From Schistocephalus solidus (taxonomy: Eukaryota; Platyhelminthes; Cestoda; Diphyllobothriidea; Diphyllobothriidae), in NCBI GenBank assembly GCA_017591395.1, contig WEDG01004859.1, positions 124,001 through 188,000 of the forward strand: DNA of 64,000 bases, written 5' to 3'. Both the position numbers and the translations under genes were made by a program. A model generated the notes under the pieces. It was not told the origin of the DNA. It searched no databases and was given only the letters and a program-made list of their open reading frames with translations. Of this stretch, positions 25,411 to 36,094 are shown in pieces (the first letter of the stretch is position 1; every line of letters starts with the position of its first letter).

Positions 25411-25569
25411 ATGAACCATTTTGAACTGACGGAGAAATTTGGTGATTATGAGATGACGCTTTTGCACCTGATCAGCGAGATTGTTCAGGTAGGGAGAGGA
25501 TCTGTTGAAGGAAAAGTTATATTATTTGAATTCCAGTGCTTAACGCTGGAATACGTCCGCCCACTTTAG
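25411..25569 (+). CDS. Candidate two-exon mini-gene, 36 codons
   Basis: ATG at 25411 is the first Met after an in-frame TAA at 25393. It opens 26 codons starting MNHFELTEKFGDYEMTLLHL and ending at CAG|GTAGGG (25489). A 48-bp intron ends TTTGAATTCCAG at 25536, and CLTLEYVRPL followed by TAG (25567-25569) completes the frame in phase. GC of exon 1 is about 44 percent. No homology is recognised. It could be the start of a longer gene whose true second exon lies elsewhere, or chance. Confidence 0.25.
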   Translation: MNHFELTEKFGDYEMTLLHLISEIVQVGRGSVEGKVILFEFQCLTLEYVRPL

Positions 25570-25984
25570 CCCAGATATCTGAAAAGATGCTTTTTATCCG
25601 TTTCTGTTTGATTGCAAGGTAACGTTCGTGTTCCATATTACACAACTAGGCATATAAATAAAAATACGATATATAAACTATAGAAGGAATACTGATTACA
25701 AGGGCTTGTAACCATGTACTAGTCATCACTTTATCCGTGTCTCTTTGTGCTCATCAATCACCGTGTGAAAAAAATTGTTTTATGTTAGGGTAAATCGTGC
25801 ATAGCACGCGCCGAAGAGTTACTGGGATGTTTTAGACACTGAGCACAGTCTCGTCTCCGATTGTCCTGACAGTGTAATCTAACTCAAGTTGAGTCACTGT
25901 CCTGTGTCCGTCATGCTTCGGTGCACATGGTGGACATCATAGTTTGCGACAGTCGAATTTACATAGAAGGTGTATGTGTGAAAA

Positions 25985-26385
25985 AGAGAGAGAGAGAGAG
26001 AGAGAGGGAGAGATATAGAGCGATGCGCTTTATTGTAAAAGTATCATTTCACAAATTTCAGCAAGAAGGTCTGCATTCACTGTGGATAACATTGTTACGC
26101 AAAAAATTGTAACGTAAGAAAACAGACGATACACAGTAAGCTAAAGCTGCGACTTTCGGCATCATGAATGATTATCCGTGAATGAGTCGCAAAATAACAC
26201 AAACGTTTCCTTAAAACGGTACAGGCATCGTTTGCAAGTGAATTGTGTATCATAGGTCATAGGAACAAGGATTGGTAAAATAGTTGTATCTAAGGAACAA
26301 AATGGGCCAGTCCATAAGAAATTTCACATGTGATAGAGGGAGAAAAATATGGCGGCTCAACTTCAAAGGCCCGTCGATACGTTTC
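25985..26385 (+). repeat. Family B repeat, divergent copy 2
   Basis: Begins with a (GA)n head at 25,985-26,012 followed by TTTATTGTAAAAGTATCATT and a TTTCAG box. Later landmarks shared with 61,880-62,255 are GAGTCGCAAAATAACACAAA, CCTTAAAACGGTACAGGCAT, AAAATGGGCCAGTCC, TTTCACATGTG and GGCGGCTCAACTTCAAAGGC. It is much more diverged than the other two copies. Confidence 0.6.
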
Positions 26386-28799
26386 AGGTCACATCAACCT
26401 TTGGTAAATAAATAATTTAGTTGGGGATTTTGGTTGCAAATTACAGGTTCAATCTACATACTTCATTACTTAAAACAGCCTTCAAACATCTGGGTAGTAT
26501 TGACAAAGCTCTTCGCAACGATAGGTTTACCGTTTTTAAAATTACCCTGTAATTTACGTTTACCTACTTTCGACTTCTTGGGTGCATTAAGAGTAAAAAC
26601 ACATGAAGGATTTCGCACTTAAAACAATTTATATTCTCACTTTTAATGCTATGTTTGATCTAAACAACGGCGTTATATTTGAGGCGGCAACCGACTTTCC
26701 CAGTGGCATTTAAGGAAATGCGAGTTATCTGTTCCCTTGGAGTTGTGACCACTCCTACCCTACTAATTTGAATGAACCCCCATGGCGGGGAATTTACATT
26801 TACCTCATCACTGAAACGCACCACAGATAGTGCGTAATGAGTTGCGACTATTTAGGTTATCCAAACCAGTAAATTCGGTAGATGAGATGACCCAAATTAT
26901 CCTTTCACTTATCCGCACGGCGGACCACATATTTACATTGCCCACGCCACAACAGGAATGAGTGGCTGTTTTCCTTAACCCAAATTGCGCTTAGTCAACC
27001 TGAATAATTTGACCAGTTTGGCTCTGCACGCCTTATCTACTGGCATACTCTCATGGCCTTCCTCGGCACCTCAGTCAGATGCCTTTAACATATACCTTGT
27101 TAGTTCCAGTGACTTAGTAAGGTCGGGATTTTAGAGCTTAGCAAATGTAGTTTTTAGGATTCATAACTTAATTGTGGGAATTCCGTCGATCTCGACGAGG
27201 CTATCGAATTGAGTTCTATTCACCTTTTATATGACATCGTTATCACTGATGCATCCGGCTTCAAGAAATAAAAAAGGACATGTTACCTAACAACCCGTGC
27301 GATTGGACATATAATCAGTTAATATTGTTAGTTAAAATTCTAATATTTTCTTTCTATAATTGCCAAAGCATAAAACTGCAGGATCCATCGGAATATGTTG
27401 GTCATTGCTGGATCTATCGTCAAAACGTTCTGCAATCGTTGTTGGACAGATTCAATGGTGGGTTTAACAGCTTTGATTTAAATGGAGGCTAATACTTTTG
27501 CATGGTTGGTTCATCCCCGTTCGTGCATTCCACCCAAGTCTCCTGTCATAATCAGCTTTTTAAAGAATAATAAGATTAATATTTAAATTTTCCTTCGCGT
27601 TTTGCATTGCTTTCGCGCCAAAGTTGGTAAATTTATCCATCAGGCCTATGCATTTGTGCGGATTAGGGTTAAGGTAAACTACAAAGTTGCTTTTATTTCT
27701 GTGCATGATTTATCTCCTATCCGTTGATTACTTTAGAGTTTGTGAACATATTTTTTTGCTCTAAACCTTTGCTACAACATCCAGCGTTAAATTAATCTAC
27801 TTGCATTTCATCATAGCACTGGGTGGTGAATGACACTACAGGCATTTTTTGCTTCCCCATGGCTAACTAGGTTATGCCCTGCACCATGCGCAGCGCAAGC
27901 TTTTAAAAGCGTACTCCTCCAAAAGTGCAGAATCCTTATAAATGAAAGATTCATGATTAAGGCTGCTACAACAGAGTTTCAAACTATTTTTATGAAATTA
28001 ATTGTGTCATTATTGTAAGAATATTCGAATAATAAAAGGGTCAACTAAATCTCTGTTAACGTTGAACCACGGAAGCAGTTAAATATCAAACGTGCTATTA
28101 GCTTGAAACTACACATCATGTCGAACTCGTAAAAATCGCTAAACATGAATATTCTATCAACTCTCGAATGCAATGTACCCATACAGATTTCTGTGAGAGT
28201 TTGTGTTCTAAACCAGGAAAAATATAGGTATTAATATAGTGTACCGAACCAGTTAGCAATGAAAGTAGAAAACGTAATGTTGAGCACTACCTTCTTTAAT
28301 TGCATGCTGCCATGAAATTGTGCACTTGAAGGTTTTCATTTACCCTAAAAGCCGGCACGTAACACACGATAAGGTTGATATGAGACTTCTTACACTTAAC
28401 TTGTATTTGGCACTGTTTAATGAGTTGAATTTGACGTTCAATAATCTTTCATACAATGTACAATTTTATAGTAAGTAAATGAATAGTGGGGATAAAATTC
28501 AAGTAAAGTTCAGCGTTTGTAATTTAATGAATAAAAAAATCTTTGTAAGAAAATGTTTCTGAAAAAGGAAAGATGAGCTCCACAGTGAATGTCAATTTCC
28601 TGAAACTTCAGACATTGTCTCTAACGACGTATTTGAACGTTAATTTTAAAAGCCAAAAGAACCCTGAACATTGTTTCTATTTTTAGTTAAATTTACACAT
28701 CAGTCACCCAGACCTGTTTAGCGCATTTTTCAGTTTATTTCTGTACCATTAGCTTCTTGTCAACTCATCTAATCTCAAATTTATAAACGACGAGTGATA
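26386..28799. other. Unassigned tract
   Basis: Nothing recognised. 26,690-27,120 is less AT-rich than its surroundings but contains no family I know. A TTAGGGTTAAGG-like stretch at 27,663 resembles the degenerate telomere-type words also seen near 20,190, 47,490 and 57,430. Confidence 0.35.
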
Positions 28800-28800
28800 T

Positions 28801-28826
28801 GAGAGAGTAAAGAGAGAGAGAGAGAT
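28801..28826 (+). repeat. (GA)n microsatellite
   Basis: GAGAGAG and AGAGAGAGAGAGAG separated by TAA; no family B body follows it. Confidence 0.75.
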
Positions 28827-28934
28827 TACAAAGCAGACAAGCGAGTAATTTACACGTTAAATTACCCACTAAATTACACACTCAATTATTGGTTCCGCCT
28901 TTAAACCATTTTTTTCAGTAGAGGCTTCTTGACT

Positions 28935-29045
28935 ATGAGCTCCTCCAGAATGCAAACGATCTTGATTCTCCTTCTGACTGCAGTTTGGACAGCAAAGGCC
29001 GTTTTTTTTTTCAAGCGCCCTTTATGCTTACCTCCAAATCATTAA
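28935..29045 (+). CDS. Candidate secreted peptide start (signal-peptide-like), 36 codons
   Basis: ATG at 28935 lies 20 nt after a strong acceptor-like tract, CATTTTTTTCAG; in flatworms such a site can take a cis exon or a spliced leader. Residues 1-22 look like a signal peptide: MSSSRMQ, hydrophobic core ILILLLTAVW, then TAKA as a cleavage-type end. The frame stops 14 codons later. A run of ten T at 29,002-29,011 sits just after the core. Shifting frame there leads into an open stretch (FSSALYAYL to GLYLD) that ends at GAC|GTAGGG (29,101). The opposite strand is open too (next entry), so only one can be right. Confidence 0.25.
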   Translation: MSSSRMQTILILLLTAVWTAKAVFFFKRPLCLPPNH

Positions 29046-29142
29046 TCTCCAAATGTCTTCTGATGTTTATAAAATGTGCGTGACAGGGCTGTATTTGGAC
29101 GTAGGGAACTCGGACACCCCGTACTAGCCCAGCTCCGGTCAT
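29032..29142 (-). CDS. Candidate exon or repeat-borne frame on the opposite strand
   Basis: On -, ATG at 29142 opens 37 codons starting MTGAGLVRGVRVPYVQIQPC and ending INDLE at GAG|GTAAGC, a strong donor. The next codons without splicing (VSIKGA) run into a stop just before the A10 homopolymer. The segment feels familiar as a recurrent sequence of tapeworm genomes, but I cannot name it; treat it as a possible repeat. It overlaps the signal-peptide frame on +. Confidence 0.25.
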
Positions 29143-29284
29143 TTTGCTTTTTATTACCGCCGTAAATTATCTTAATTTGAGTTACTAAAAATCTGAGCAA
29201 GATTCCCCCTTATGTGCCAACTTCTTTCAATGGAAGATAAGCAATCGTTATTATTATATAGCCCATAAACAACTCGCTTGACCA

Positions 29285-29303
29285 ATATATATATATATAT
29301 ATA
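29285..29303. repeat. (TA)n microsatellite
   Basis: About nine TA units. Confidence 0.85.
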
Positions 29304-29379
29304 GATGGCAAAGACGTTAAACCGTACTTCCGACATATGTACTTGCTAAAAGCCCAGTAACGTGTTTCGCCGATGTTTC

Positions 29380-29382
<3 letters not shown>

Positions 29383-29452
<70 letters not shown>
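29383..29452. repeat. (TA)n microsatellite, 70 bp
   Basis: Thirty-five uninterrupted TA units. The Tyr-Ile repeat frame read on - across it is an artefact. Confidence 0.95.
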
Positions 29453-29454
<2 letters not shown>

Positions 29455-29459
29455 GAAAA

Positions 29460-30382
29460 TTTAACACATGTTATACACAATTAAACTGCCGCAGTTAGTT
29501 GCATTGCGGAATCAATTTGAAATTCATTATTTTTGGTTAAAAGTGTGATCACCAAGTAATATCTTGGGCGCGCTTCGAAATATATGGTTTTGGGCTTGAC
29601 TATGATTCCATACTCGAAGCGAAAGGTGTTCCAAAACGACAATTAGGTTAAGCCAACTTATGAAGGCTTATAACCCACAAGTTTTTATCGGTACTATCAT
29701 TTCCTGTCTATAACAGAAGTGTTGCTATTTCAATTGGTTGTCAACTGACCTTGCTGCATATACTAGCATTAACATTTTAAAACTTTTTATTGCCCAACTC
29801 CCCAAAGTACCAGCATCAGTCAGTTTGATGAGACGCTATATCTTTATTAACTTATCAATCAGCATAAAATTCACGTTAAGAAGTGATGCCACTGTACAAA
29901 TTGTGTCAGCCATCCTGCTTGTCCTAAGAGTGATACTCAGTCTCGCAAATTATTCGTGAAGCTGAACTTAGATAATACATTCTGAAGAAAAAGCAATCTT
30001 GGGTGTTCATTATGTCTGTCTCAAGCAAAATAGTCTCTAAATGAAGCTCATTGTATGTAGGCTGAATGCGATGTTCAACACTTAACGCTAGTTAACATTT
30101 GGGATATCTCAGATCATTGCCAGTGTACATTGGTCACGTGTTCAGGTGTCCAGTTCAGGCGCTCAATAATACAGAAAGGCATCTTCTGTTAACATTTCAC
30201 TATAACAAACAAAGACTACACTAGCTACCTACACCTACATGCTGATTCTAGCTATCACCTGATAAGGTTCACTTTGGATCGGCGGATTGTGACTTTCATC
30301 ATCTGATACAAAATGTATGCTAGGCTCACGGGATCCGTTATTTAGGCTCTACCGAGTTTTTCTAGCCTACCCAGCCAAACAC
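29460..30382. other. AT-rich tract, nothing recognised
   Basis: Only a 73-codon chance-length frame on + (29738-29959). Confidence 0.35.
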
Positions 30383-31165
30383 TTAACACAGCCCTGTAGA
30401 GTAAACATTTAAAAGTATAGGTTTTGGTTGTGGAGATTGAGGTTGTAAAAACCCTTTTTCTACGACAAGACGTTGGTTGACAACGTAAGCCGTCAACCCA
30501 GCGCCATCTGTGAAGATGCGCAGGAGGCGGACATCCGGAACAGGGGGTTGGGAGTAGATTGCTAAAGAACTTTTCATTAGTCGTCGCCAAACATTCAGGC
30601 TCCTCCACCTTCTATTCTTCGCAAAGCCCTGCTCAACATTGCATACAAAGCGCAAGCTGCTTGGTAAGAAATAAAGTTTTCTTTGTTTGAGCACGCGCCA
30701 AACAGTGTATTCAGCTCTTTCTTGACTCTTTTCTGATGCTAAAAGACACGAAAAGTCATTTCGTTTGAGGTTCATATAAGAAAAGCACTTAGCTATAAGG
30801 GCAAACCTTAAGGCAGAGCTTGTCAGCTAAAATTTTGCACGAAGCTTTGCAGCGCAAATTTCCAAGGCACTAAATATGTCTGGCGCCATTTCCGCGTACC
30901 AAAGGAACCTCTGTTGTGAAGGTTAGAGACGCAGCAACGTTGATGCTCTAGGCTTATTCGTATGCATGCCAAAATAAGACGAGATTTGCTTGCTAGCAAA
31001 GTTTTGCCATTCGCGTTGAGGTATTTCTCGCAGAGCCATTATGTAACGTCGGAAGCCTTTGCAATGCAACGTTTTTCCTATTGTATGCGATAGTTTTAAC
31101 TGGTAAGGTGCATCAAGAACCCCTTTATGTTTCACCATGTTATGTGGTTTAAGCATATGTTTCAC
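30383..31165 (-). other. Two successive unidentified open frames
   Basis: On - a frame of 80 codons (31165 to 30923; contains REIPQREWQNFASKQISSYF) is followed by one of 130 codons (30775 to 30383; contains NRRWRSLNVWRRLMKSSLAI and DVRLLRIFTDGAGLTAYVV). The second is the longest unidentified frame outside repeats. A second frame overlaps it (30608 to 30342). Composition is protein-like and GC is higher than nearby, which suggests a decayed element or a pseudogene. I recognise neither. Confidence 0.2.
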
Positions 31166-31254
31166 GTTTTAACTTGTTAAGTGCTTACTGTGTTCATATA
31201 TTGGTTTGTAAGGTATACGTTCGGTCAAGGCAGTTTCTTATCAAACGTGGTTTT

Positions 31255-31305
31255 GAAATTCTGTGGCATTGATAGGATTCACAACCACGACAACAAGGGG
31301 AAGAC
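31255..31305 (-). repeat. SINE-2 head fragment
   Basis: TGGCATTGATAGGATTCACA with ACAACAAGGGGAAGACG parallels the SINE-2 copy at 45,640 (TGCCATTGATGGGATTCAGA, CAACAGAAGGTGGGCTT). Read on -, this is the tRNA T-arm region. Confidence 0.4.
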
Positions 31306-31529
31306 GTAAATACAAACTTGGTTAAATAAGTTATCCAAATCTGCAAAAAATACTGTAAATTAATTGCGATTGCGTGTTATCTGGTGCGGTATATATTGGT
31401 TGCGTAGAAAATCGTCTTTGGGCAGCCGGCTTACTTTATCAGACTAAGCAGATTCCGTAAGTTGCAATCGAATGCGCTTGTTACTGAAGCATAGTGCAAT
31501 TAAACACATAAATTTCAATGAGACCTACT

Positions 31530-31620
31530 AGCCAAGCTGGTAAGATAGTTGGCTGTAATTAAGTCTTACCCTCACCAACGTGGTTTCAAATCCCACCGAT
31601 GCCCCTTGGGTTTTGACAAC
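31530..31620 (+). repeat. SINE-2, tRNA-like element
   Basis: TAGCCAAGCTGGTAAGATAG matches an RNA polymerase III A box and GGTTTCAAATCCCACC a B box with T-arm. The acceptor stem does not pair (GACCTAC against CGATGCC), so it is a tRNA-derived repeat rather than a tRNA gene. The A box differs from SINE-1. Confidence 0.65.
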
Positions 31621-31763
31621 TGAGTCGAATAAGGTTATTACTACACCTTGGTATTATATTTTCACACTCCTTTGCTGTTGTAATAAATCGCTCTCAATAA
31701 CATTGTTATCCCATGCGCTTTATGAAAACTTTATATATTCTTTTTTGCTAAAACATTAAACAG

Positions 31764-32012
31764 TCGGAAATTTGTAAATGTATAAAATGTGAGTTTGCGC
31801 TTGAAAATAAAACATTAAAAGTACTTCGGAATATTAATGATGTACTAAGCTCCAACCTTATATCACAAAAGCCAGTATCAAAATGTTTTGTTCTGTTCTG
31901 TTTTGATTGCTTGGGAGTCACGAAGGTGCCACACGATCGTCCAGAATCAAAGGTAGTTAATGAAGACCTAACAGTCACCGCAGAGGCAGATCCATCTCAA
32001 AGTGAACAATAA
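31764..32012 (+). CDS. Candidate terminal exon, 82 codons, no Met needed
   Basis: A pyrimidine tract (TTCTTTTTTGC) followed by AACATTAAACAG precedes a frame open from TCG at 31764 to TAA at 32010-32012. It starts SEICKCIKCEFALENKTLKV, has a second Cys cluster (CFVLFCFDCLG) 45-60 residues in, and ends in an acidic tail (NEDLTVTAEADPSQSEQ). The paired CxxC-type motifs hint at a zinc-binding fold, but the family is not identified. A donor-like AAG|GTAGTT at 31,954 would allow an earlier exit. Composition is convincing; its length alone is not. Confidence 0.3.
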   Translation, partial: SEICKCIKCEFALENKTLKVLRNINDVLSSNLISQKPVSKCFVLFCFDCLGVTKVPHDRPESKVVNEDLTVTAEADPSQSEQ

Positions 32013-32624
32013 TTATTTTTGATATCTGGTAAGCAAATGCTATTAACTCATTCAGCTGAAGCAGATAACGTGGAAATATTTGGCACTTAATGAAAAGCTT
32101 GATATATGTGTGGTGAATTCGCTTTTTGTCGCATAACAGGGTTCAATTTGGAATTGAATTACAACATGTGGTGGGTACTTGATCCAATGTGATAAGGCTA
32201 AGGAAACGCAACCAAAACCTAATGCATATCGCAGATTTCATCAAAAGAAGCCAACAGTGAATGTTTTTTGGACTGGTGTATGTGTGATTTCTTATGATTT
32301 CATCTAACAAGGCACCTAAATCGCAGCAGAAGTAAATTAAAACCAACCAGATTAAATAATCCAAAACATAGGAATAAAATGCTTGGATAAGCCAACTGAT
32401 AGTGTCCTTTCTTATTGAGCAAGAACGAAAAATCACAAGTTACAAAATTGACAGTGATAAAACTACGAACGTTGAATTTGGAAATTCTCTATTATCAATC
32501 ACACTCCTCAGATTTTGGCCTAATGGTCTACTACTTATTCCGGAATTTGAATAACTTGTTGCATAGCAAAATGTTTAATTCCTACAGTACTGGAAAATAG
32601 GCCCTTTAAATTTTCATTGACTAT

Positions 32625-32800
32625 TGAACATCCCCGACAAAGAAAAGGTAGACTGGAATGGCCATTTAAGCTCCTTAGTCGTCATCAGCCAGTCATATCT
32701 AACCGCAGGTGATTCCCCACCTAAAGATCGAACCTGGGATCTTTTGCCTAGACGTCCAACGCCAAAACCCTATTGCACAACGGACTCGGTTTCTTGTCGT
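32625..32800 (-). repeat. SINE-1, head and body
   Basis: Read on -, the body GATGACGACTAAGGAGC, AATGGCCATTCCAGTCTACC and a degenerate B box (GATCCCAGGTTCGATC) match the 22,725-22,992 copy. The A box is decayed (TGTGCAATAGGG). Confidence 0.65.
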
Positions 32801-32844
32801 TTAAAATCGATTATTTTTCTGGGACTGACTAGTATTCTAATGCC

Positions 32845-33010
32845 TTGGGGCTCACGTTTTAGCACGCCAGCCACTAAACAGCGACCTTTAATAAAGGTAA
32901 ATGAACATTTCCAACAGAAACAAAATAACCTGGAAGGGTCAATTCTGGCATTAAGCCCATCGTCAGCGAAAAATGGCCATTCCAGTCTCCTTTGTATTTT
33001 TTCGGTAATG
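32845..33010. repeat. SINE-1 tail pieces in opposing orientations
   Basis: CCTTGGGGCTCACGTTTTAG at 32,850 is the SINE-1 3' box in - orientation, as at 22,750. ATGGCCATTCCAGTCTCC at 32,970 is the body end in + orientation. Together with the adjacent - copy this is a nested or tail-to-tail cluster. Confidence 0.55.
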
Positions 33011-33954
33011 GTATAATACTTGCATTATTAGCGGGTAGGTTGTAGCTGGCTTGCTCACCGTAACTGATCGGTGAGCGTTTCTCAGTGAGTTTACAGGACC
33101 CTGGAATGTAAGACGCTAAGGAGAACGGACTGAACAAGATATCGCTGAAATTGAAAATTTTTAATAACAATTAAATGCATTATAAGCTGAAAAAAGTATT
33201 AATTTTTATTAAACATTAGAAACCTTTTTTTAATTTTTTTATAATTCACGAGCAGTTAAGAGCATGTCCTTTAAATTGTCTTCATTAATCTCATTCTGTG
33301 ATCTCCGTATATGTATACTGTACTTGTATTTCAGTTTTATTAATTAGACGCAGAACAAAGTTCTCTATTTCGAAACTTTTAATGTTAACGTTATCCTCCT
33401 CTGTTGATTGAGATAGTTCAATTTGTTCCAACGTTTCTTTTAACCAATCCCGCAGTCTATATGTAATTGTTATCTGCCAAAGGGAGACCGTTTCTTTCAA
33501 CCGTAGTACCGCCTTTTTCAAAGTCGTAGGATGCAACAACAGTCGAGATCTTGTGTACACTAATGGTTAGGTTTCTAAAACACCTTGGTAATTTACTTTG
33601 TAATTAACTAGAGTAGGTAAAGTCGAATTCACAGCACTTATGTTGCCTTTAAGGATGCATTCAGGGCTTCTGATTGCTGACATAAAGGCAGTGCGGCTTC
33701 GGTTAAAATGAAAACAGAACCCAAGTTGAAACAGTCATGGAGGATTTAAATGAATGTATTGCATGTATGTGCGAAAGAGTTGCATAGACATTAAAACAGT
33801 GGATAGAATTAGCAAGCACTGTGCAAAACCAGTTTCGTATTAGTATTATCAGATCCTATTGGGTTGATAAAGTATTCTTGGTTTACAATCTTTACCAGGT
33901 AGAGGCAAGGTAATAGGGAATTTCAGGGGAATATGAATCCTTTCGCATACGCTA
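33011..33954. other. AT-rich tract, nothing recognised
   Basis: An 89-codon frame on - (33291-33560; Lys/Glu/Leu-rich) is within chance length. A strong acceptor TACAATCTTTACCAG lies at 33,898. Confidence 0.35.
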
Positions 33955-34216
33955 ATGCAAGACGGACGGAGTTCATGTTCAGTAAACGTTCAAAACGCTG
34001 AAAAACAGCCAGAATTGGTGACGTTTACAAGAGTTGCAGGTAACATTTTTAGAAGCTACCTTTTACTGCACCATCTGGTTGAATTTGTCCCCAGGTTATG
34101 TGGAAAATGGTATTATAGTTCTTCAGGTGTATCAGTGTCATGCAATATGTTGCTTTATTATAAACAACCTTCTTATTTGCAAAGTGATCAGAAGGAACGG
34201 TATAAGTCAGAATTAA
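33955..34216 (+). CDS. Candidate two-exon gene, about 69 codons
   Basis: ATG at 33955 follows an in-frame TGA. Exon 1 (33955-34039, 85 nt) contains VQNAEKQPELVTFTRVA and ends GCAG|GTAACA. The 55-bp intron ends GAATTTGTCCCCAG at 34094. Exon 2 restores the phase exactly (G|GT makes Gly, then YVENGIIVLQ) and either ends at CAG|GTGTAT (34127) or runs on through a Cys-rich hydrophobic stretch (CHAICCFIINNLLICKVI) to TAA at 34214-34216. An alternative donor, TTCA|GTAAAC, in another frame could also join exon 2 in phase. Product unknown. The phase agreement across a short intron with good sites makes it one of the better candidates. Confidence 0.33.
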
Positions 34217-34984
34217 TAAGTTAATGCTGGATTGATTGGACGCTTTTGAAACTTTGAGCGTTTAGCCACTAGGGAATGATTTAGCTTTAATAGGCAGCTG
34301 CATATCGTGGCGCTCAATAAAGGTTAGTTTACAAAACATAATAGATTTTGTGTCTTATCAAATCGTTTACGGCATTGAATTGAAAGTATAATTTACATTT
34401 TAACCCATAGGCGTTTCGTGGATAATTTCTGTGTTATTCGCCTATCAAAATGACTCCTAGAAGTAGGGAATTGCCGTTTACACTGCATATTTCATATGTA
34501 TATAAAACTAAGTTGTTCAATGTCTGCGATGCAACTCTTAGGGTACCTTAATTTCATGCAAACAATAAACCGTTTGGATGACAAGAAAAACCAAACCTAC
34601 CATAATCAGCTAAAACATGTACGCATATTATAAAGTACCGAATAAAGCAGCCTTAAAGATATAACACAAAAAGTGGAACAAAGCACTTACGCCTAATATT
34701 TTGATGTCCCAGGGCAGTATCCGATTATCTGGCGGTTTTTATTTAACATCGGAAATAGTTCGTGTTAACAAGGAGATAAGTCGGTTATGCAATTCTGCTT
34801 ACAGCCATAGCAGTTGTTCAGATGCTAGCAGGACTAAACAGTAACCAAGATGGCACGACGGCACAAGTATGCCCATAACGTGATCGCCAAGTGCACCCAA
34901 ATATCACCAAAAATATTCTCAATTGCAACCAACAGGACAATTAACCTGTGGCTTAATGATTTTGGCATTGGATTTCTCATAACC

Positions 34985-35085
34985 AAGTCGGGAGATAAGG
35001 TCTCATATGTCGCAACAGTTTAAGTTGGATATGGCTGGCTAATGACGGCTAATAAGCCAGAGGTGGTCATTCCGGTCACGGTTCT
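34985..35085 (+). repeat. SINE-1 fragment
   Basis: GGATATGGCTGGCTAATGAC, GGCTAATAAGCCAGAGGTGG and TCATTCCGGTCAC match the SINE-1 body; the A box is not clear. Confidence 0.6.
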
Positions 35086-35213
35086 GTTTGCCATTCATGT
35101 CATTTTATCTGGTACACCCCAAACAAAACCACTTTATTTCCTTTTTGAACGCAAGGCAAATCGGTATATCAACTTTTTTGATTTACTTGCGAACACAGCA
35201 AAGCAGACAACAT

Positions 35214-35285
35214 CATCTGATGATAATGATGATGGTGGTGGTGGTGATATTAGACGTAGTAGTAGTAGAAGTAGTAGTAGAAGTC

Positions 35286-35318
<33 letters not shown>

Positions 35319-35466
35319 TTGGTAGAATAAGTAGTAGTAGCAGTAGTAGTAGCAGTAGTTATAAGGATGATGTTGACAATGATGATGACAATGACGATGA
35401 CGTTGGTAGTGATGATGATGATGATGATGCTGATGATGATGATTATGACGATGAAGAAGAAGAAGC
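35214..35466. repeat. Trinucleotide microsatellite (GAT/AGT)n
   Basis: Interrupted GAT, GGT and AGT arrays. The 149-codon + frame over it (35042-35491), with poly-Ser then poly-Asp, is an artefact of trinucleotide repeats joined to a SINE fragment. Confidence 0.9.
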
Positions 35467-35571
35467 AGACTATTATGGTAGTGGAGGTTAAATATTTGTA
35501 GTATTTAAATCAGATGGCTAGCATGCTACCACATCGCATACGATAAATACTGGTCCCGCATTTATTTTCAG

Positions 35572-36094
35572 TGGTCGTATCTTTTGTATTGATTCCTTGA
35601 TCAACCTTATGTGTTCTAAGATTGTTACTAATTATCCAGAATATTTCAGAATTTGGCTAGCCGATCCTATTACTGTTGACATTTTTCGCAAGTGCCTTCC
35701 GGGTGCAACGAACTACTACACGAAAGTAATTTTTCAGACAAAATTTACGAAAAGGAGATGATATTATGATTATTTATAAAGGGCCAGACTGGTCCTGGAA
35801 GCAAATCGTTGACCAGGAAGCTGGTGTTTCTCCTCTTTCTGCTATTACATGCTCCATGTTTGTGTCAGGAGTAATCTTCTCTCCTTTGTTCCTCGAATCC
35901 CTTGTTCGCAACGTAATTAAATGGAGCTAATGACCCCCGAACTGTGCACTTTTTCGGTGGTCACCGCTCCTTATGCTGACCAAATCTCGATGGTGCGAAA
36001 ATTGGTTAAAAATCGTTTGAGACAATCTTTACGTTTAGAAACACCGTCGGTAAATTATAGTATTGTGTCCCATTTTATGTATGCAAACATTTGA
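35572..36094 (+). pseudogene. Possible decayed coding segment in three successive frames
   Basis: Behind a strong acceptor (CATTTATTTTCAG at 35571), three overlapping + frames follow one another. The first runs 35573-35761 (GRIFCIDSLINLMCSKIV, then TNYPEYFRIWLADPITVDIF). The second runs 35730-35930 (NLRKGDDIMIIYKGPDWSW, then AITCSMFVSGVIFSPLFLE). The third runs 35921-36094 (MELMTPELCTFSVVTAPYAD; donor-like TCG|GTAAAT near 36,050). Each alone is of chance length, but together they cover 520 bp with Trp/Cys/Tyr-rich composition, as in a gene with two frameshifts. No family recognised. Confidence 0.2.

Noticed and set aside
29210..29467. Tyr-Ile repeat protein on the - strand
   Set aside because: Direct product of the (TA)35 tract.
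31530..31620. Genuine tRNA gene
   Set aside because: A and B boxes are present, but the acceptor stem does not pair and the T stem is imperfect; sequence-related copies exist at 45.6 and possibly 31.3 kb.
35042..35491. 149-codon Ser/Asp-rich protein
   Set aside because: Fusion of a SINE-1 fragment with a GAT/AGT microsatellite; low complexity, no domain.
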